Source: Plasmopara viticola
Taxonomy: Eukaryota; Oomycota; Peronosporomycetes; Peronosporales; Peronosporaceae
NCBI GenBank assembly: GCA_001695595.3
Contig: MBPM02000047.1
Location: forward strand, 186,001-250,000
DNA: 64,000 nt
Direction: 5' to 3'
Shown here: piece after piece, positions 25,032-36,980 of the stretch
Position numbering within the stretch: the first letter of the stretch is position 1
Layout of the letters: the number at the start of each line of letters is the position of its first letter
Notes under the pieces: generated by a model
Databases searched by the model: none
The model's input: only the letters and a program-made list of their open reading frames with translations
Told to the model about the DNA's origin: nothing
Translations under genes and position numbers: made by a program

Positions 25032-26324
25032 ATGAAGCTGCGCATGCTAACATTCAATCTCTTTTTTGACGAGGTGGCGCGCTCCTTACGCATGAAAGCG
25101 ATCGGTCGATTAGTCGAACATTTCCGCCCCGCCATTATTGGATTTCAAGAGGTTACACGCGAAATATTGGTGATGCTTAAGGCGCAACAATGGACCAAAT
25201 TTTACGACTGCAGTGTGGACACGGCGCCCCCGTTTCAAGAGACCTATTTCGTGGCTCTTTTTAGTGCACTACCTGTCAAATCACTTGAGACGCACCCATT
25301 CGCAAACACAGGAATGGGTCGAGAATTAGTAATTATGCAGGTTGAACCCATACCAGGCAAAACCCTTTTTGTTGCGACGTCCCATTTGGAAAGTCTCCCC
25401 GGGTTTGCTGAACCGAGAGTTGCTCAGCTAAGAGAGAGTTTGACCTTACTCCGAGATAAAGTTAACAATGCTGAGAATGATGAGGTGGTAAACATTGGAG
25501 CGAAGAGAAGCATTGACGAAAATTCAAGTTGTGTTTGTTTAGGGGCAGTGTTCATGGGAGATACTAATCTACTTAAGGCAGATATGAACTTGCTAGACCG
25601 ACGTCTTGCTGCATTTGCCGATGTCGATGTGGAGCTGGCTAAATCTGCAAGATCAAAGTGTCGAATTTGCGGGGAGGTGATTAAGAAAGAGGGTGTGCGT
25701 GTGGGCAAGATGGTGAAAAGCACGGTTGCGGGGGGAAAAGTGCTGGAGATTCGTGTGTGGTTTCACGTTGAATGTTTTCTTAATGCACCAACGACGACTG
25801 ATGACGAGAAAGGATTGGTTCGACAAAAGGATAAAGAGCTGCGTGGGGAAGACATAAAGCGAGCCAATGACGAAATGGTGGACTTAGTATCTTATTCTTT
25901 GTACAAAGGATATATCTTACCGACTATTTTCTTTTCATCGTAGGCAACATTAGGTCTGCCAGGCGGATGGATAGATCTCTGGTTGTCAGTGCCTGGCAAC
26001 ACTGACGAGAACGGGTACACGTTTGATGGCACACGCAATGCTTTGGTGACAAGTCGATCGTTTCGTAGCCGATTGGATCGCATGTACTTTTACTCAGCGT
26101 CAAACAACGAAGCACCAAAGTGTGTTTTCGAAGAGATTATGATTGTAGGGCAGCAGCAAATCGCTGATGGTCTCTGGCCGTCGGACCACTTTGGTTTGCT
26201 CAGCACGTTTACCATACATGAGGACCGTATCATCCGTGTCGCCAATTGTCATGATAAGAAGAAAGCGAGGCAAAATGAGACAAGCTCGCATTCAAATGCC
26301 AAGCAATCTGCACCCACAAAATGA
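25032..26324 (+). CDS. TDP2-like phosphodiesterase with an inserted PARP-type zinc finger
   Basis: The predicted protein has 411 aa in two exons (25032-25886 and 25944-26324) with a 57-nt intron (donor GTATCT, acceptor CATCGTAG). The fold is endonuclease/exonuclease/phosphatase. Catalytic motifs are TFN (N9), QE (E40), SHLES (117-121), GDTN (D177, N179), RLDR (about 328-331) and SDHFGL (S365, D366, H367). The SHLES, GDTNL and SDH-GL set matches tyrosyl-DNA phosphodiesterase 2, which removes trapped topoisomerase peptides from 5' DNA ends. Between GDTNL and the GGWIDLW strand lies an extra segment of about 100 residues holding a zf-PARP-like finger, C210-X2-C213-X31-H245-X2-C248, with the family's VRVGKMV and W-FHVECF signatures. 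Such fingers recognise DNA breaks in PARP1 and DNA ligase III. The intron falls right after this insert. The C-terminal 30 residues are basic and polar. The nuclear location and repair role are inferred. Confidence 0.9.
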
Positions 26325-27244
26325 AATAAAATATTTGTTTGCTGTTGGTTTGTCTCCTGCACATGGTTTTCAATTGCTTTTAAATTTTTATTTCGCGAAG
26401 ATGCGAGTGTCTTAAAAATGCTTTAGCATTGGTCAGAAATCCTTACGTGCGTAATACGTGAGCTTGCAAGCCAAAGTAATAACGGTTTCGTCAAATACGT
26501 TATCCAAACGAGCACCGATGGGGATGATGAACGGAAAATTATCACCAAGTCTGAGAGCCACACTTTTTACTGGGACAAACGCATGGCTCTGTAATACGGA
26601 GAGGCGGACGTCGAAGCTTTGTCGATACTCAAGTGATAATCACGCGGCTACACCGTGGAGCTGTCACCACACAAAATACGCTGGTAGTAGTTTCAGGCTT
26701 TCCCTTTCTCAGCAAACACCAACATCGACCGCGGCATTTCCAAATTACAGGCCGTCGTAAATCCTGCACCAAATTGATGTTCAAGAAACACAAGAGAAGA
26801 CATAATATTAACACACAAGTACCTCATGACCATTATTTTGTGTCAGATTGGTTTGCTATCTATTTTAATGTCCATCACGCCCTCGCACGCGATATTGCAA
26901 TTCTTTCAAATTCGAGGGAGCAGATGTAATAAGTGATAAGCTTTCAGCTTTTGAAATGCCTCAGTATGGACACATATTAGACCTTATTGATCTTTAAACC
27001 CAGCTATATGTAACAACCTCTTACATCCTCCCTACCAAAAGAATATATTATTTCGAATTTAGAGGCTGACCAACCATATAGTTAAAAAGGCCATATTTTT
27101 TAGTGCTGACCAAGCCTACTTTAAACAAAATGGCTTTGGATCTCAAAGCTTACATCTGAGTCGTTTGTATATAGTCAAAATCGAGAAGGTAGTTTCTTCT
27201 CGGTTGCGGATAAAAGCATCACGTGCGTACAGAAATAAACGTAC
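26325..27244. other. Gene-poor stretch downstream of the TDP2-like gene
   Basis: No further gene could be supported. Short open frames at 26458-26929 overlap on both strands without recognisable domains. An AATAAA motif lies just after the TDP2-like stop (about 26326) and may serve in 3' end formation. Confidence 0.4.
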
Positions 27245-27665
27245 TTCAATTATTCATTCAATCGCTGACTCTGCCGTACTCGTCTAATGAAAAGGCGGAT
27301 CGTCCATTCGTAGCAATGCGAATGTAATTGTTGTGCAGGAATTAGCCACTCGACTTAAGCATCTTCGACTCCAGAACAAAGTTGCGCGAGGAGCTTCATA
27401 TTGGCATTCAGGTTGTATGCCTGACCAATTTGCTCGCTAACAGAACTTTAAAAACAGGCCAACAAATAATCAAGTTTAAGCGATAGCGCGTTGTCTGGTA
27501 TATTGAGCTTGCCAGGCTTGGATTGAACACGAAAGCTACTGAAGATTAATTAATTGTCTATTTACGATAACAATAGCGTAACCTTTTGCTCGTCCAATAT
27601 GATCCGTGGTCTCAAACGACTATAGAGGGGTGATAACGTTTGCGGTGCACTCGCAACCTTAAGAT
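27245..27665. repeat. Old dispersed repeat, copy D (inverted partner of 21.2-21.6 kb)
   Basis: Its reverse complement aligns with 21195-21600, including GTAGTCGTTTGAGACCAC and CAATCCAAGCCTGGCAAGC (copy C has AATCCAAACCTGGCAAGC). The two copies are about 6 kb apart and point in opposite directions, with the TDP2-like gene lying between them. No coding capacity was recognised. Confidence 0.6.
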
Positions 27666-28094
27666 TGGTTTCCAAGGCAACAACTCGACTTTTATATAGG
27701 AAGTACTTCCATTCGGCAATTTAAGCCGTTCGAATTGGGACGACGTGACTCGTCCTCATCAAATTGTAGAGCAAGCAGTAACATCATCAGGTACGTAGCA
27801 AAAGCAGCTTAATGTCCGTCTCATCCGGGAAAGATAGAGCGGGTGGTCTTCCAAGGCTTTCCTTGGCGATTTTAAAAATCACTTTTGTGCTGCTTTCCCA
27901 GCACCATCCAATGTCCTTCCTGAAGAGATCAGAATGAGAGTATGCAAGACCACCTAGCCGGCATAATAGTTGGCCACTACTTTGCTCAATCACCTAATCG
28001 CGTGGAATAGTCTAGCCAAAAAGACTATCGCTTTTTTTTAAATCTACCGGGACCTTACGGCTGCTCGCAAAGCCGTCGGTGACATCAATCTGCT
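27666..28094. other. Spacer without a recognisable gene
   Basis: Nothing interpretable was seen here. A 68-residue open frame on the minus strand (27787-27993) has no recognisable domain. Confidence 0.4.
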
Positions 28095-30030
28095 TTGCCG
28101 CAAATACACCTTTGACGCTATCAATGTAGACCTAAGGATAAACAATTTGCCTTGCGTGGCCTGAATAAGCTCCGGTGCTAACGTATTTCTTTTCAAGTGA
28201 TAATGGACGAGTTCATCGTCGAACCATATCTTTATCAATTCCCGAAGTGCTCGAAACAAGTGATTGACTAGCTTCCGGGCCGCACAATAACCCTTGTGGC
28301 ACTATTTGACACTACTTAGCAAGCCTTAGGACTATTTAATTTGAAAAGAATCATTTCGAAAGTCATTACCCTGTCAATTGTGCATTCAGAAAAATTTTAA
28401 AAGAAATATGTTCGTTATAAATTTGGGTTCGAAAGTTACTGTTGCACTCTTTAGCTTATCAAAAGTATGAGCGCTGCCATTTCCTATTATATTTAGCAAG
28501 AGCTAAAAGTCGGTAGCGAGTGCAAATAGTTCGACTCCCGCACCATGCTTCTTTGGCCTTGTCAGTGAAGAGCGCATCAATTGGCTTGCATTAATTTTGT
28601 CGTTACGGCCGCTGTCAGGTGAATCTGTACTTCGTAAATGGCATGACTATATTCTTGTAACCCCTTCCTCTTTTCGGTGGAATGTTTCTCTGGACACCAC
28701 ATTCAAGTGTTCCTTTAACAAAAACAAAGGATATCCCAACATTCCTGGATGCTTCGAAATATTTGAGAGTAGGCCAATTGGAGACATTTCGTGTAGATTA
28801 AAACCTTTATTTTCTCTTCATTAGGGCAGCCAATCCGCCCCTAACAACATTTTGGCTTCAAACTCAGCCAAGGACTTAATATCTTTGAATTATCTGAAAT
28901 GTAGTAAGCTGATACTTATACCCGTGCTGTGCAACTTCTATGGAATTAAATCAACCGGAACTCACACACTAGAAATGAAGTGCGTGTAACGCGGATCGCT
29001 GGTTGCTATCCGCCAATATGGGGCTTAATATGTCGGTGGGGCTACAAGGTCACCCAACTTTGATTCTTGTTTCTAAGCGCGGGTTAATAGAGTGATTTTA
29101 TTTTTAAGTAAGAATACTCTTTTATTTGACTTTATCAGCCTTGATTTATATCTTATGGGTATTGACCCAGGTAACTCCCGGTTCCGGGTCGAGCAATGTG
29201 CCCCTTGAATCGTAAGGTCGGAGGGGCTTGTTCATAACCCTCGAAGCTAATGTTTGGTCGATTATTGGAAGCCTGGGGATTGATCACTTAATCCCCCTCC
29301 CCCCGCTATCCTTCGGTTCCCGTCGTGGGTAACAATATGTTATCTATATGAAAATTTATCATACAGCACTATCTTTGGTTACTTTGGCAGCGTGTAGTGT
29401 CTGCGAAAGTTAATTATTTGCTTAGGAGGTGCTTGAAAACGATGTCACGTCTACAGTCGTTGACTTATCCGGACGAAATCGCCCCCCCCCGCCCATGCTA
29501 TCTAAAAAGCACAGTTGATCTGCCGAAGTCTACCAATATTGATATAAACTACAGCTTTAAATTTACGTTCTTTTTGATAATTAAGCGACTAAAAGCTTGG
29601 AAAAGGTTGGGGTGACGCCCTCCTTCCAAGCGCGGGGGCTTTAATGCTCGCGCGCTTCGGGCAGGTGCTCTCGGGCGTCTGCAGGTCTCTAACGAGTCTC
29701 ACCCTCGACGCGACGGTCTCCAGCACCAGGGCGCCACCTGGGCTTTTACCAAGTCAGAGTTAAACGAAATAATGGAAGACCCTCACGACCTCGGTGCTGG
29801 CTGCACTGCCCGCCGAACGAGACTCGACGTATGCGGACACCACTCTATGCCGTGGACTAGCCAGACTGAGCCTAGCACGTGCATAACTTGGCAACGCGAT
29901 AACGTAATACATTACATTACATTACATTACATTACATTAAGCGACTAAGTGTGGCGCATATACGCCAAAATGACTGAAAACCAGTATCATTTAATGCTGT
30001 AAATGTACATTAGAATGCTATTACTCGTTC
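28095..30030. repeat. Old dispersed repeat, copy B (partner at 3.3-5.5 kb)
   Basis: This is a direct but diverged copy of 3325-5530, interrupted at 29581-29948 by a SINE insertion. The order of conserved blocks is the same as in copy A. On the minus strand the sequence TGTTACCCACGACGGG at about 29336 could be the start of a Gypsy-like LTR. The minus strand at 28044-28259 is open for 71 codons in this copy, but the corresponding frame was not shown to be conserved in copy A. Confidence 0.65.
29581..29948 (+). mobile_element. SINE, headless copy 2
   Basis: The element body at 29593-29936 is flanked by exact 12-bp target-site duplications, TTAAGCGACTAA, at 29581-29592 and 29937-29948. It starts at AGCTTGGAAAAGGTTGGGG and ends in six ATTAC-type repeats. 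The copy at 37.0 kb has the same join, preceded by the tRNA-like head, so this one is either 5' truncated or belongs to a headless subfamily. It sits inside repeat copy B and is therefore younger than that repeat. Confidence 0.92.
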
Positions 30031-30441
30031 TTTTTCGGAAAACCTCAGGAAGTAAACAGGCATAAACAGCGGTAGGGCCACTTTAACGGAAAGCAAGCCT
30101 TCACCGCAAAAGCTAAGCGTTATGCAACGGATGAAACATCCGCTTAATGGGTCCCTCGGTAGATTTAATTTTCTTGTTTGATTGATCGATTCCGGATCCC
30201 ATACATGCTCACTTGTCGAAATCACTATGTGGGTACCACTGGTGGTAAGATTAACTAGTAACATCGTTATCGTATTGCAACGTTTAAGCGCACAAATCTA
30301 AGCATGGTTGCGCAGTATTTGCACAGACTGGCCAAGCCGAGCTAAATAGTTAAAGAGTCAATAAAGTCGTGGCAATACGAAGAAGATCCCACTCTGCTTG
30401 ACCAGACATAGACTGTGAGACAAAGGTCAAAACGTGTTACT
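30031..30441. other. 3' flank of the dihydroorotate dehydrogenase gene
   Basis: No gene could be supported. This is the downstream flank of the minus-strand gene ending at 30442. The 84-residue open frame at 30010-30264 (minus) has no recognisable domain. Confidence 0.4.
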
Positions 30442-31716
30442 TTACTTGTGAGCAGTACCGACAGCGTCAGCCACGCTCTCGTAGCCGTCACTTTGCAAGA
30501 GCGCAGTCAGCTCGTTCTTAGCACGCCTTACAGCCAACGGGCTTTCGTAGATTAAGCAGGAATACATTTGCACGAGTGAAGCACCAGCGCGGATCTTGTC
30601 ATAAACATCCTGACCCGTGGAGACACCGCCTACCCCAATGAGCGTAATCTGTCCCTTGGTCAGCTTGTACATATCGCCAAGCACCTTAGTGGACATGTCA
30701 CGCACAGGTAAACCACTGAGTCCACCCGCCTCAGTCTTAGCAGCTCCCTTCAGCGATTTTGGCCGGCTCAAAGTCGTGTTTGACACTACCAGTCCATCCA
30801 GCTTCAGTTCAAGAGCCACGTCTGCGATGTCTTGCTTGTCGTCCTCTGTAAGGTCGGGCGCAATTTTGACAAGCAGGGGGATGGCGCGCTTCTCTATAGC
30901 CGCGACTTCGTCACGCGCCTTGATCACACGCACTAGCAAGCTTCGCAACTGACTTTTTCCCTGCAGCGTGCGCAATCCAGGTGTATTAGGCGATGAGACG
31001 TTTACGACCAAGTAGTCGGCATACTTGCCAAGAGCATGAACACCTTGCACGTAGTCGGCCGCTGCGTCCTCGGTCATTTTGTTCTTGCCAAGATTGACGC
31101 CCAACACTCCTGTGCGATGACCAGCGTCCTGACGTTGAGCTCTAGAGCTCACATAGCTTTCGAGACGGGTACCAACGTACTCAAGCCCCTTACTGTTAAA
31201 TCCATAGCGGTTAATGACTCCTCTGTCTTCGGGGAGCCTAAAGACACGGGGCTTGGCGTTGCCTGGCTGCGGCTTTGGTGTGACGCTACCAATCTCAATG
31301 CAGCCGAATCCCATATCCAGCATGCCTTCCATGGCCTCTCCGTCCTTGTCGAAGCCAGCAGCAATGCCTAGTGGGTTCGGAAAGTCGAGGCCCAGCGCCT
31401 GGACGTGCAGCAGCTTTGAGTCAAAATCCGGATCTTTTGGCGTCAGACCAAAGCGCGCACACTGCACCGCAAGCTTGTGAGCCGTTTCAGGATCAATACT
31501 CCGCAACATCGGCATCATGGGCTCGGCGAGCTGACGAATCACCCACTCATGGGGCACGACACCCTTGTATGCGGCCACAACGGCGGCAACGACGCCCCCA
31601 CCTATGGCTACATATGCGCCAGTGTGAAGTTTCTTTGATGAGGATGTAGTAGAGCTAGAAAATGATTTTTGAAGCTTCCGCGACGTATGACGGATCAAGG
31701 ACGTCGGTGGGCGCAT
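30442..31716 (-). CDS. DHODH: Dihydroorotate dehydrogenase (quinone), class 2, mitochondrial
   Basis: This intronless gene encodes 424 aa. The enzyme oxidises dihydroorotate to orotate with FMN and passes electrons to ubiquinone at the mitochondrial inner membrane. It is the fourth step of UMP synthesis. Residues 1-30 are rich in Arg, Lys and Ser and look like a mitochondrial presequence. Residues 33-50 form a hydrophobic anchor, and 53-90 match the helical quinone-tunnel domain. The barrel starts with PLGIAAGFDKDGEA (115-128). Further markers are GSVTPKPQPGN (143-153), NRYGFNS (169-175), NVSSPNTPGLR (239-249), VKIAPDLT (283-290), VSNTT (311-315) and GVGGVSTG (361-368). Serine 242 in NVSSPN corresponds to the class 2 catalytic base. 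It is not the class 1A fumarate-type enzyme. No defect is visible and length is normal for the family. The start ATG at 31714-31716 gives the complete targeting sequence. Confidence 0.97.
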   Translation of the reverse strand: MRPPTSLIRHTSRKLQKSFSSSTTSSSKKLHTGAYVAIGGGVVAAVVAAYKGVVPHEWVIRQLAEPMMPMLRSIDPETAHKLAVQCARFGLTPKDPDFDSKLLHVQALGLDFPNPLGIAAGFDKDGEAMEGMLDMGFGCIEIGSVTPKPQPGNAKPRVFRLPEDRGVINRYGFNSKGLEYVGTRLESYVSSRAQRQDAGHRTGVLGVNLGKNKMTEDAAADYVQGVHALGKYADYLVVNVSSPNTPGLRTLQGKSQLRSLLVRVIKARDEVAAIEKRAIPLLVKIAPDLTEDDKQDIADVALELKLDGLVVSNTTLSRPKSLKGAAKTEAGGLSGLPVRDMSTKVLGDMYKLTKGQITLIGVGGVSTGQDVYDKIRAGASLVQMYSCLIYESPLAVRRAKNELTALLQSDGYESVADAVGTAHK

Positions 31717-34700
31717 CCGCAGTGCAGTAACTTATGTCCACGCTGGTACTGTATGTCTGTGGCCGCAATTCATTTTTACAATGCTGTACTAAATTTTATT
31801 CCCGACAAAGGTGTAATGGCACAATATACATGATTTGTGTGGTACAAAAAAATCTTTATCCAGTTTGACAATTGTATTTAAATCGTTAGGAAAGTGTGCA
31901 AGTCGGTATAAAAACCGGTAGGGGGCCTTTTAACCGATTTTTGAAAATCACAAAAACTCGATAGACTGATGAAAATAGGATAAAATATTTCAGTGCATTC
32001 TGCTTCAAGCAACAATCCCTTGAGAGCAGTCGTTCAAGGGATAATATCCTACCTTTTTGCACGTCTTTATTGTGCAAAATATTATAATCCGGTCCCACCC
32101 GAAAACAAATGAGCGCCTAAGCAGTAAAATTATTAATTAAACTCTCGTCAGGCTCCGGGCTGGATAGGCTGTCGGATGAGAAGTGGGCACCACTGCTGAC
32201 TTAAATTGATATGAGATGGGTGGTGTGTTAGCTCCTTTTTGCTACTAATCAGCTTAAACGCGTAATGACATTCAGATCTCATTGGTGTTAATGGTATAAG
32301 CCGTAAAGCTTGGCTACCTTCGACAAAAAAGAAAGGCAGATCATCCTCTTCTGGTCCAGCGCTGCGTGAAACAAGCACATCGGAGTATTTTGTGTCCCAA
32401 TTATTAAATGAAAAACATTCGAAAGGAGCGCTCTTATCAGCGAGCTTTGGGATCTGCCAGCACTCGCGCTTTTTTGTCTACAAGTAAGAGATTTATATAT
32501 ATATATGAGAGCTGACGATCTCTGCCGTTGGGTGCCACAACGTAACAACGTTAATGGACGGCGCAGGATTAGACCTGCCATTTTCAACTTTTTGCACGAC
32601 GATAAAAGAGACGATAAGACTTGCTTATCACGAAAATTACAGCCTCAGACAGGCTAGCTCCGCGGGAATACATGGGATGGGTAGCCATGCATCCTACAGG
32701 ACCCAGAGAAGTGATGGGTGTGACTCTAGTTCATATAAATAGACTAAGCGCTGCCAAACCAAGCTAATTCTGCTAGTTTTGATGAGACGATAAGATACAT
32801 AAAAGTTGTGTCTGTCCTAGAGAGAGCTTTCTTCGTCTTGCTGGCAGAAACCGCGCCTTAAAGGCTAGGAAAATCCCCGTAATCAATAAGGGACTGGAAA
32901 AGGCTTTGAATCCTCATAATCAGTGTATGCCTGATACACATCGTTAAGCATTAGTCCTTTGAAGCTTAAAGCTCTTGAAGGGGCCAGCAGTTGGGATATG
33001 ATGGAAGTGTACGAGGTCATAAAGCCCATTTCAACTCTTACAGCGTCGCGACCATAATGGCGGTCAATCACTTAAGGGTAATTGCTGCCATGGGAGACAG
33101 TAGTACAAATGAGTCAAATATTGTATGACAAACCAACGGACCGATTTGTCACACTCCTACAGTTAGAAATAAAGTGTTTGTGTTATCGACAGAATGGGGT
33201 TATTCATGCCATTTGCATTCAACAAGTCTCCTTTGATCTTAGACGTTCCGTATTATAAAAGCACAAATTCTTGATCGATTGACGGGGTACGGTTATATAT
33301 TTCCAGCGGCCTTGTTCCGCGCAATCAGACCCATATGAGTCATTCTACTACCCCGGTTGTGCGTACAACTTCTTTTAAAACGGTTCTGGGCAAGTTTAAA
33401 ATGAACGGGCTCAAAATGTTAACTGAAGAAGTTAAAATTAGATGTGATAACGTCGCCAGTTCCTTTTAAAACGATTAACAGCTGAGTAGAAGCACAAGTT
33501 TACAAACAATAGCATAGGCCTGCAAGACACATTGCGTAACGTATGATTGCTAAAATCGGGTAGCAATGGTCCATAATATAGGTCCGCATGCCGCAGTAGG
33601 TAGTGAAGGGCCACAGATGGATAGCAAGGTGCCACCTAAGTTGGCCAATATAGTTCTGCCCAAAGAAAATATTAATTGGATACAAATCTTTCCCAAGTAA
33701 CGCTAACGTCTGCATGGCTGACCAAGAGACAAAATTCCCGCGGCTTACTGATGGCTTATCTTGTCGTTCCGTCGCGGTAGCTGTGCTCCAACTAGGGGCA
33801 TCGATGGATGCGTGAATGGTTTAAAGCTGCAAATAATTCGAAGCTACGCTACACTAAAAGCCGGAAACGTTACAAAGGCGGTGTCCCTAAAAACGAAAAC
33901 TATAAATGATTCTTCCTTGGATTAGCTGTATAGAAGATGGCGATGTGTCTGGGCCAGTTTTGAAATCTTCTAAGGATCCGTCATATCTGTCCTTAATAGA
34001 ACATCATCAAACCCTTTCCGAATAGAACGAAGTACAGCATCACGAGATAATAGCGACTGCCTCGAGAGCCATGTTAGCTGGTTATTACCTTTTCGGAAAA
34101 AAAGAGAGTCATCGTGCAAGATTCGCAATCTCCGCACTCAACACCGACATTTTGTGGTCGCAAACTAATCAAAATAAGTGAAATACTCCTGAAATACATA
34201 TGCATTGGTTTTTTCCATAGGTATAGGCGATGTTACAGTTTCCGACCAGGAGACAGTTCCAGATGTCCCATAATCATTAAAAACCAAAAGACCATGTTGG
34301 CTTGAAGAAATTTGAGATGTGTGGAGAGCCTGATACAATAAAAAAAAGGATGGTAGCAATAGATGGCTGAGAGCCACTAGTTAGGCTGTTGCAAAAAAAT
34401 CAGTCTCAAGAGCTCTCCATTTGATATCACTTGTCAATTGGTTTAAGCAACAAACACCCCTCTATTTCTGCGACTTCACGTCGCCCGCGCCTCAGCCTCG
34501 TCCGACGGCAGACTTTCATCAGCTTTCTCACCAACTGTGTTACAAATAAGCCCTTTGCAGTTTGGATCGATATTACACTTCGCCCATTCTTGACAAAGAA
34601 TGTACGAAGAATGTTTTTTTTGTGAAATATAGTTTCCTCATTGAAAATCTGAGGCTATTAATGTGTTTGACGATGCGCTGTTGTGCAGACTAGACCTACA

Positions 34701-36980
34701 ATTAATCCGCAAAAGCAAGTCTGAAAGCTTTACAACGAATCAAATTGTCGAGCATATAGAACCAGTGTCAATCTAAGGCATCAATGCAACTTTTGATCGT
34801 GGACAAAAAGCGGTTAGCCCTTGAGCAGTAATCGCAGTGAAGGGGCGGATGACCTGATCAACTAGAAAGTAGAGCCGGAAAATCCAGCATAATTCGTTGT
34901 TTTTTTGAGCGACTGAAAATATAAATACTGCAAATTTTGTATACACAAGGGACACCTTGTTCGACATCTTGAGACCAAAATGTCTCTTTATCTGCTGCTT
35001 TTGCTTTCGTAGCACTCTCGTTCGTGCAGATCCTTAACACCACAAATTTGACGTCAGAGTCGGTAGTGTAGAAAAAGGTGGTGCACTTTTTTGCACAAGT
35101 AGGCTAGACAGACAACTAGGATATCCTGAAGCCTCAAGTGGTTATCCACCAAAACCAATTGCGATTGGAATCGTATGCTTTAGGCTATATTTCGCGGTCA
35201 TGTGTAGAATGCTACTACTGATGATTGAGAACGAATTGTCAAAGGCTGAAAGTTAGTTAAACCTAATTAACCCGAGAGCTTAGACGACATACTCCTTCTT
35301 TTGTGATTAGAGTTAAGTATGTACGCTCTATGTGCGCCACTCCTCAGCACAACCCGGAAGCGAAACAGATAATGGTGTGGTATACGGTCCTTCCCTTTCG
35401 GTCCATTCATCTCTATCATCCTTAGTCATGTAGCTTAGTTACAGGGAAGTCGTTAAATATAAAAAAGAGAAATTTTTCTTGTTCATCAGGATGATTGATC
35501 AATCATTTATGCGCTGAGCACGTCGCGCTTATAATTCAATCTCAGCCTCCTATACGGCAACTTATTTTCGTTATAATATACGATGCAGGATTTTTTCAGA
35601 TACCTTAAGGTGTTTTGTTGTCTAATGAAGGTAAAGTAGACTGTCAGCAAAAAAACACATGACGTCATTTGTAAGTAGACTGCACAAGCAACTACCAATA
35701 CCTGATCCAAGATCGGCGTCAAAGCACTTTGACAAAGAAGCTGTTATGATAGTGACTACTTTTTAGTTTCAAAAACCAGCTGAGACTGTCTCTTCAGAGC
35801 TTACTAATGTCAGTGCTCTTTTCTGACATGCACAACATCTTGTCTACGAACGAAACCCTTGTTTTAATGTCTGCAAAGCGTATGCAAAAGTAGTGAGCCA
35901 CACTGGTTGTGCGACTTTTAATTTTTATCTCAATCTGTTCAATGTATTGCGCATTTCTATCATTTTGATTTTCTTTAGCATAGCGAGGTATTCTGAAAGG
36001 CTATAAAAAAGTACAGTCGTTGCCTTAAGGTCTACATTGGAATAATTGTAATTGCACCTTGAAGAATTTGCTTGGTAACTAAGTCTTCATCCTGCAATTA
36101 ATTGCACGCGTCAAAGCCCTTTATGGCAGAGCTAGTAAGTGGCTGTTTACTGGAAGATCCTATAATTATTTGCGTTCGTTCAAGAAGTTGCGCGGCCTCC
36201 ACAAAATATTGGTAAACCCATGTGGCCAAGTGTCCGAGAACTTATGAGACCTGCCAGACGTTCGAGCTCGAAGCTCAGTCAGCCTAAAATGACATCGTTT
36301 TACTGGATCGTTTACGATCCTAAAAAGGAATGGATCGATTGTTACCATTGGCCTTTCCAAGCCAATTTCTGCGCACCAAGCATTTAATGTGAGGCATCTC
36401 TGAAAAAAACATTAATCCTCAGAACTCCGAGCCCCTATAGCTTTCGGCATCTCTTCGAAGCATTGTCTTTGCGCTTGACCCTGATAATTAGGCAAACTAA
36501 GGCTGGCTGATAGTTTCCAAAGTAACCATAAAGCTGAGGAGACGCGAAATTGCACTTCCATCAGCCGGCCGCTCACTACAAAGAAAAAGAATGCTCAACG
36601 CGCTCGAAAAATCGTGCACAGACACGCGCGGCGATCTCCATTGATGAGAAGTTTACGAAATTTTTCCCGTTTAGGCAAGTCTCCCTACGTTCTACCCCTT
36701 TTGAAGAGCAATTCATATCGTCTTGCCGATCATTGCGTCCTTAAACCGTCCAAATGTGCAGCCACCTTGACTTGTCCAAGGAGTGGCGTTAACAACAGTG
36801 GCTGTCAGCTCTCTTGCGTCATGATCCAACTCATGGCGTTCATGCGTTTTTGGCAAAATGCGCGAGCGCTGGCCTAACTAAAGTTTGCCAAAAAAAAGCG
36901 TACTCCTAGCTGCTTACGCTAGTGTTCTCACGATACAAAACACTTCGGTAAAGTCGTTACAAAAGTAAGTGCTCAGCTTT
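31717..36980. other. Gene-poor stretch upstream of DHODH
   Basis: No gene could be supported over 5.3 kb. The first couple of hundred bases should contain the DHODH promoter, and I see no recognisable element in them. AT-dinucleotide runs occur near 32490-32505. The minus-strand frame at 34165-34377 (70 residues) begins with a signal-peptide-like hydrophobic stretch but has no recognisable domain or RxLR motif. An 87-residue plus-strand frame at 36614-36877 is basic and unrecognised. Confidence 0.4.

Noticed and set aside
14207..31716. The 5'-nucleotidase and DHODH as a pyrimidine gene cluster
   Set aside because: They are 15 kb apart with an unrelated repair gene and many repeats between them; shared pathway is most likely coincidence.
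34165..34377. Minus-strand frame with a signal-peptide-like start, considered as a secreted effector
   Set aside because: There is no RxLR, dEER, LFLAK or Cys-pattern motif, and the rest of the frame is short; hydrophobic starts occur by chance in AT-rich DNA.
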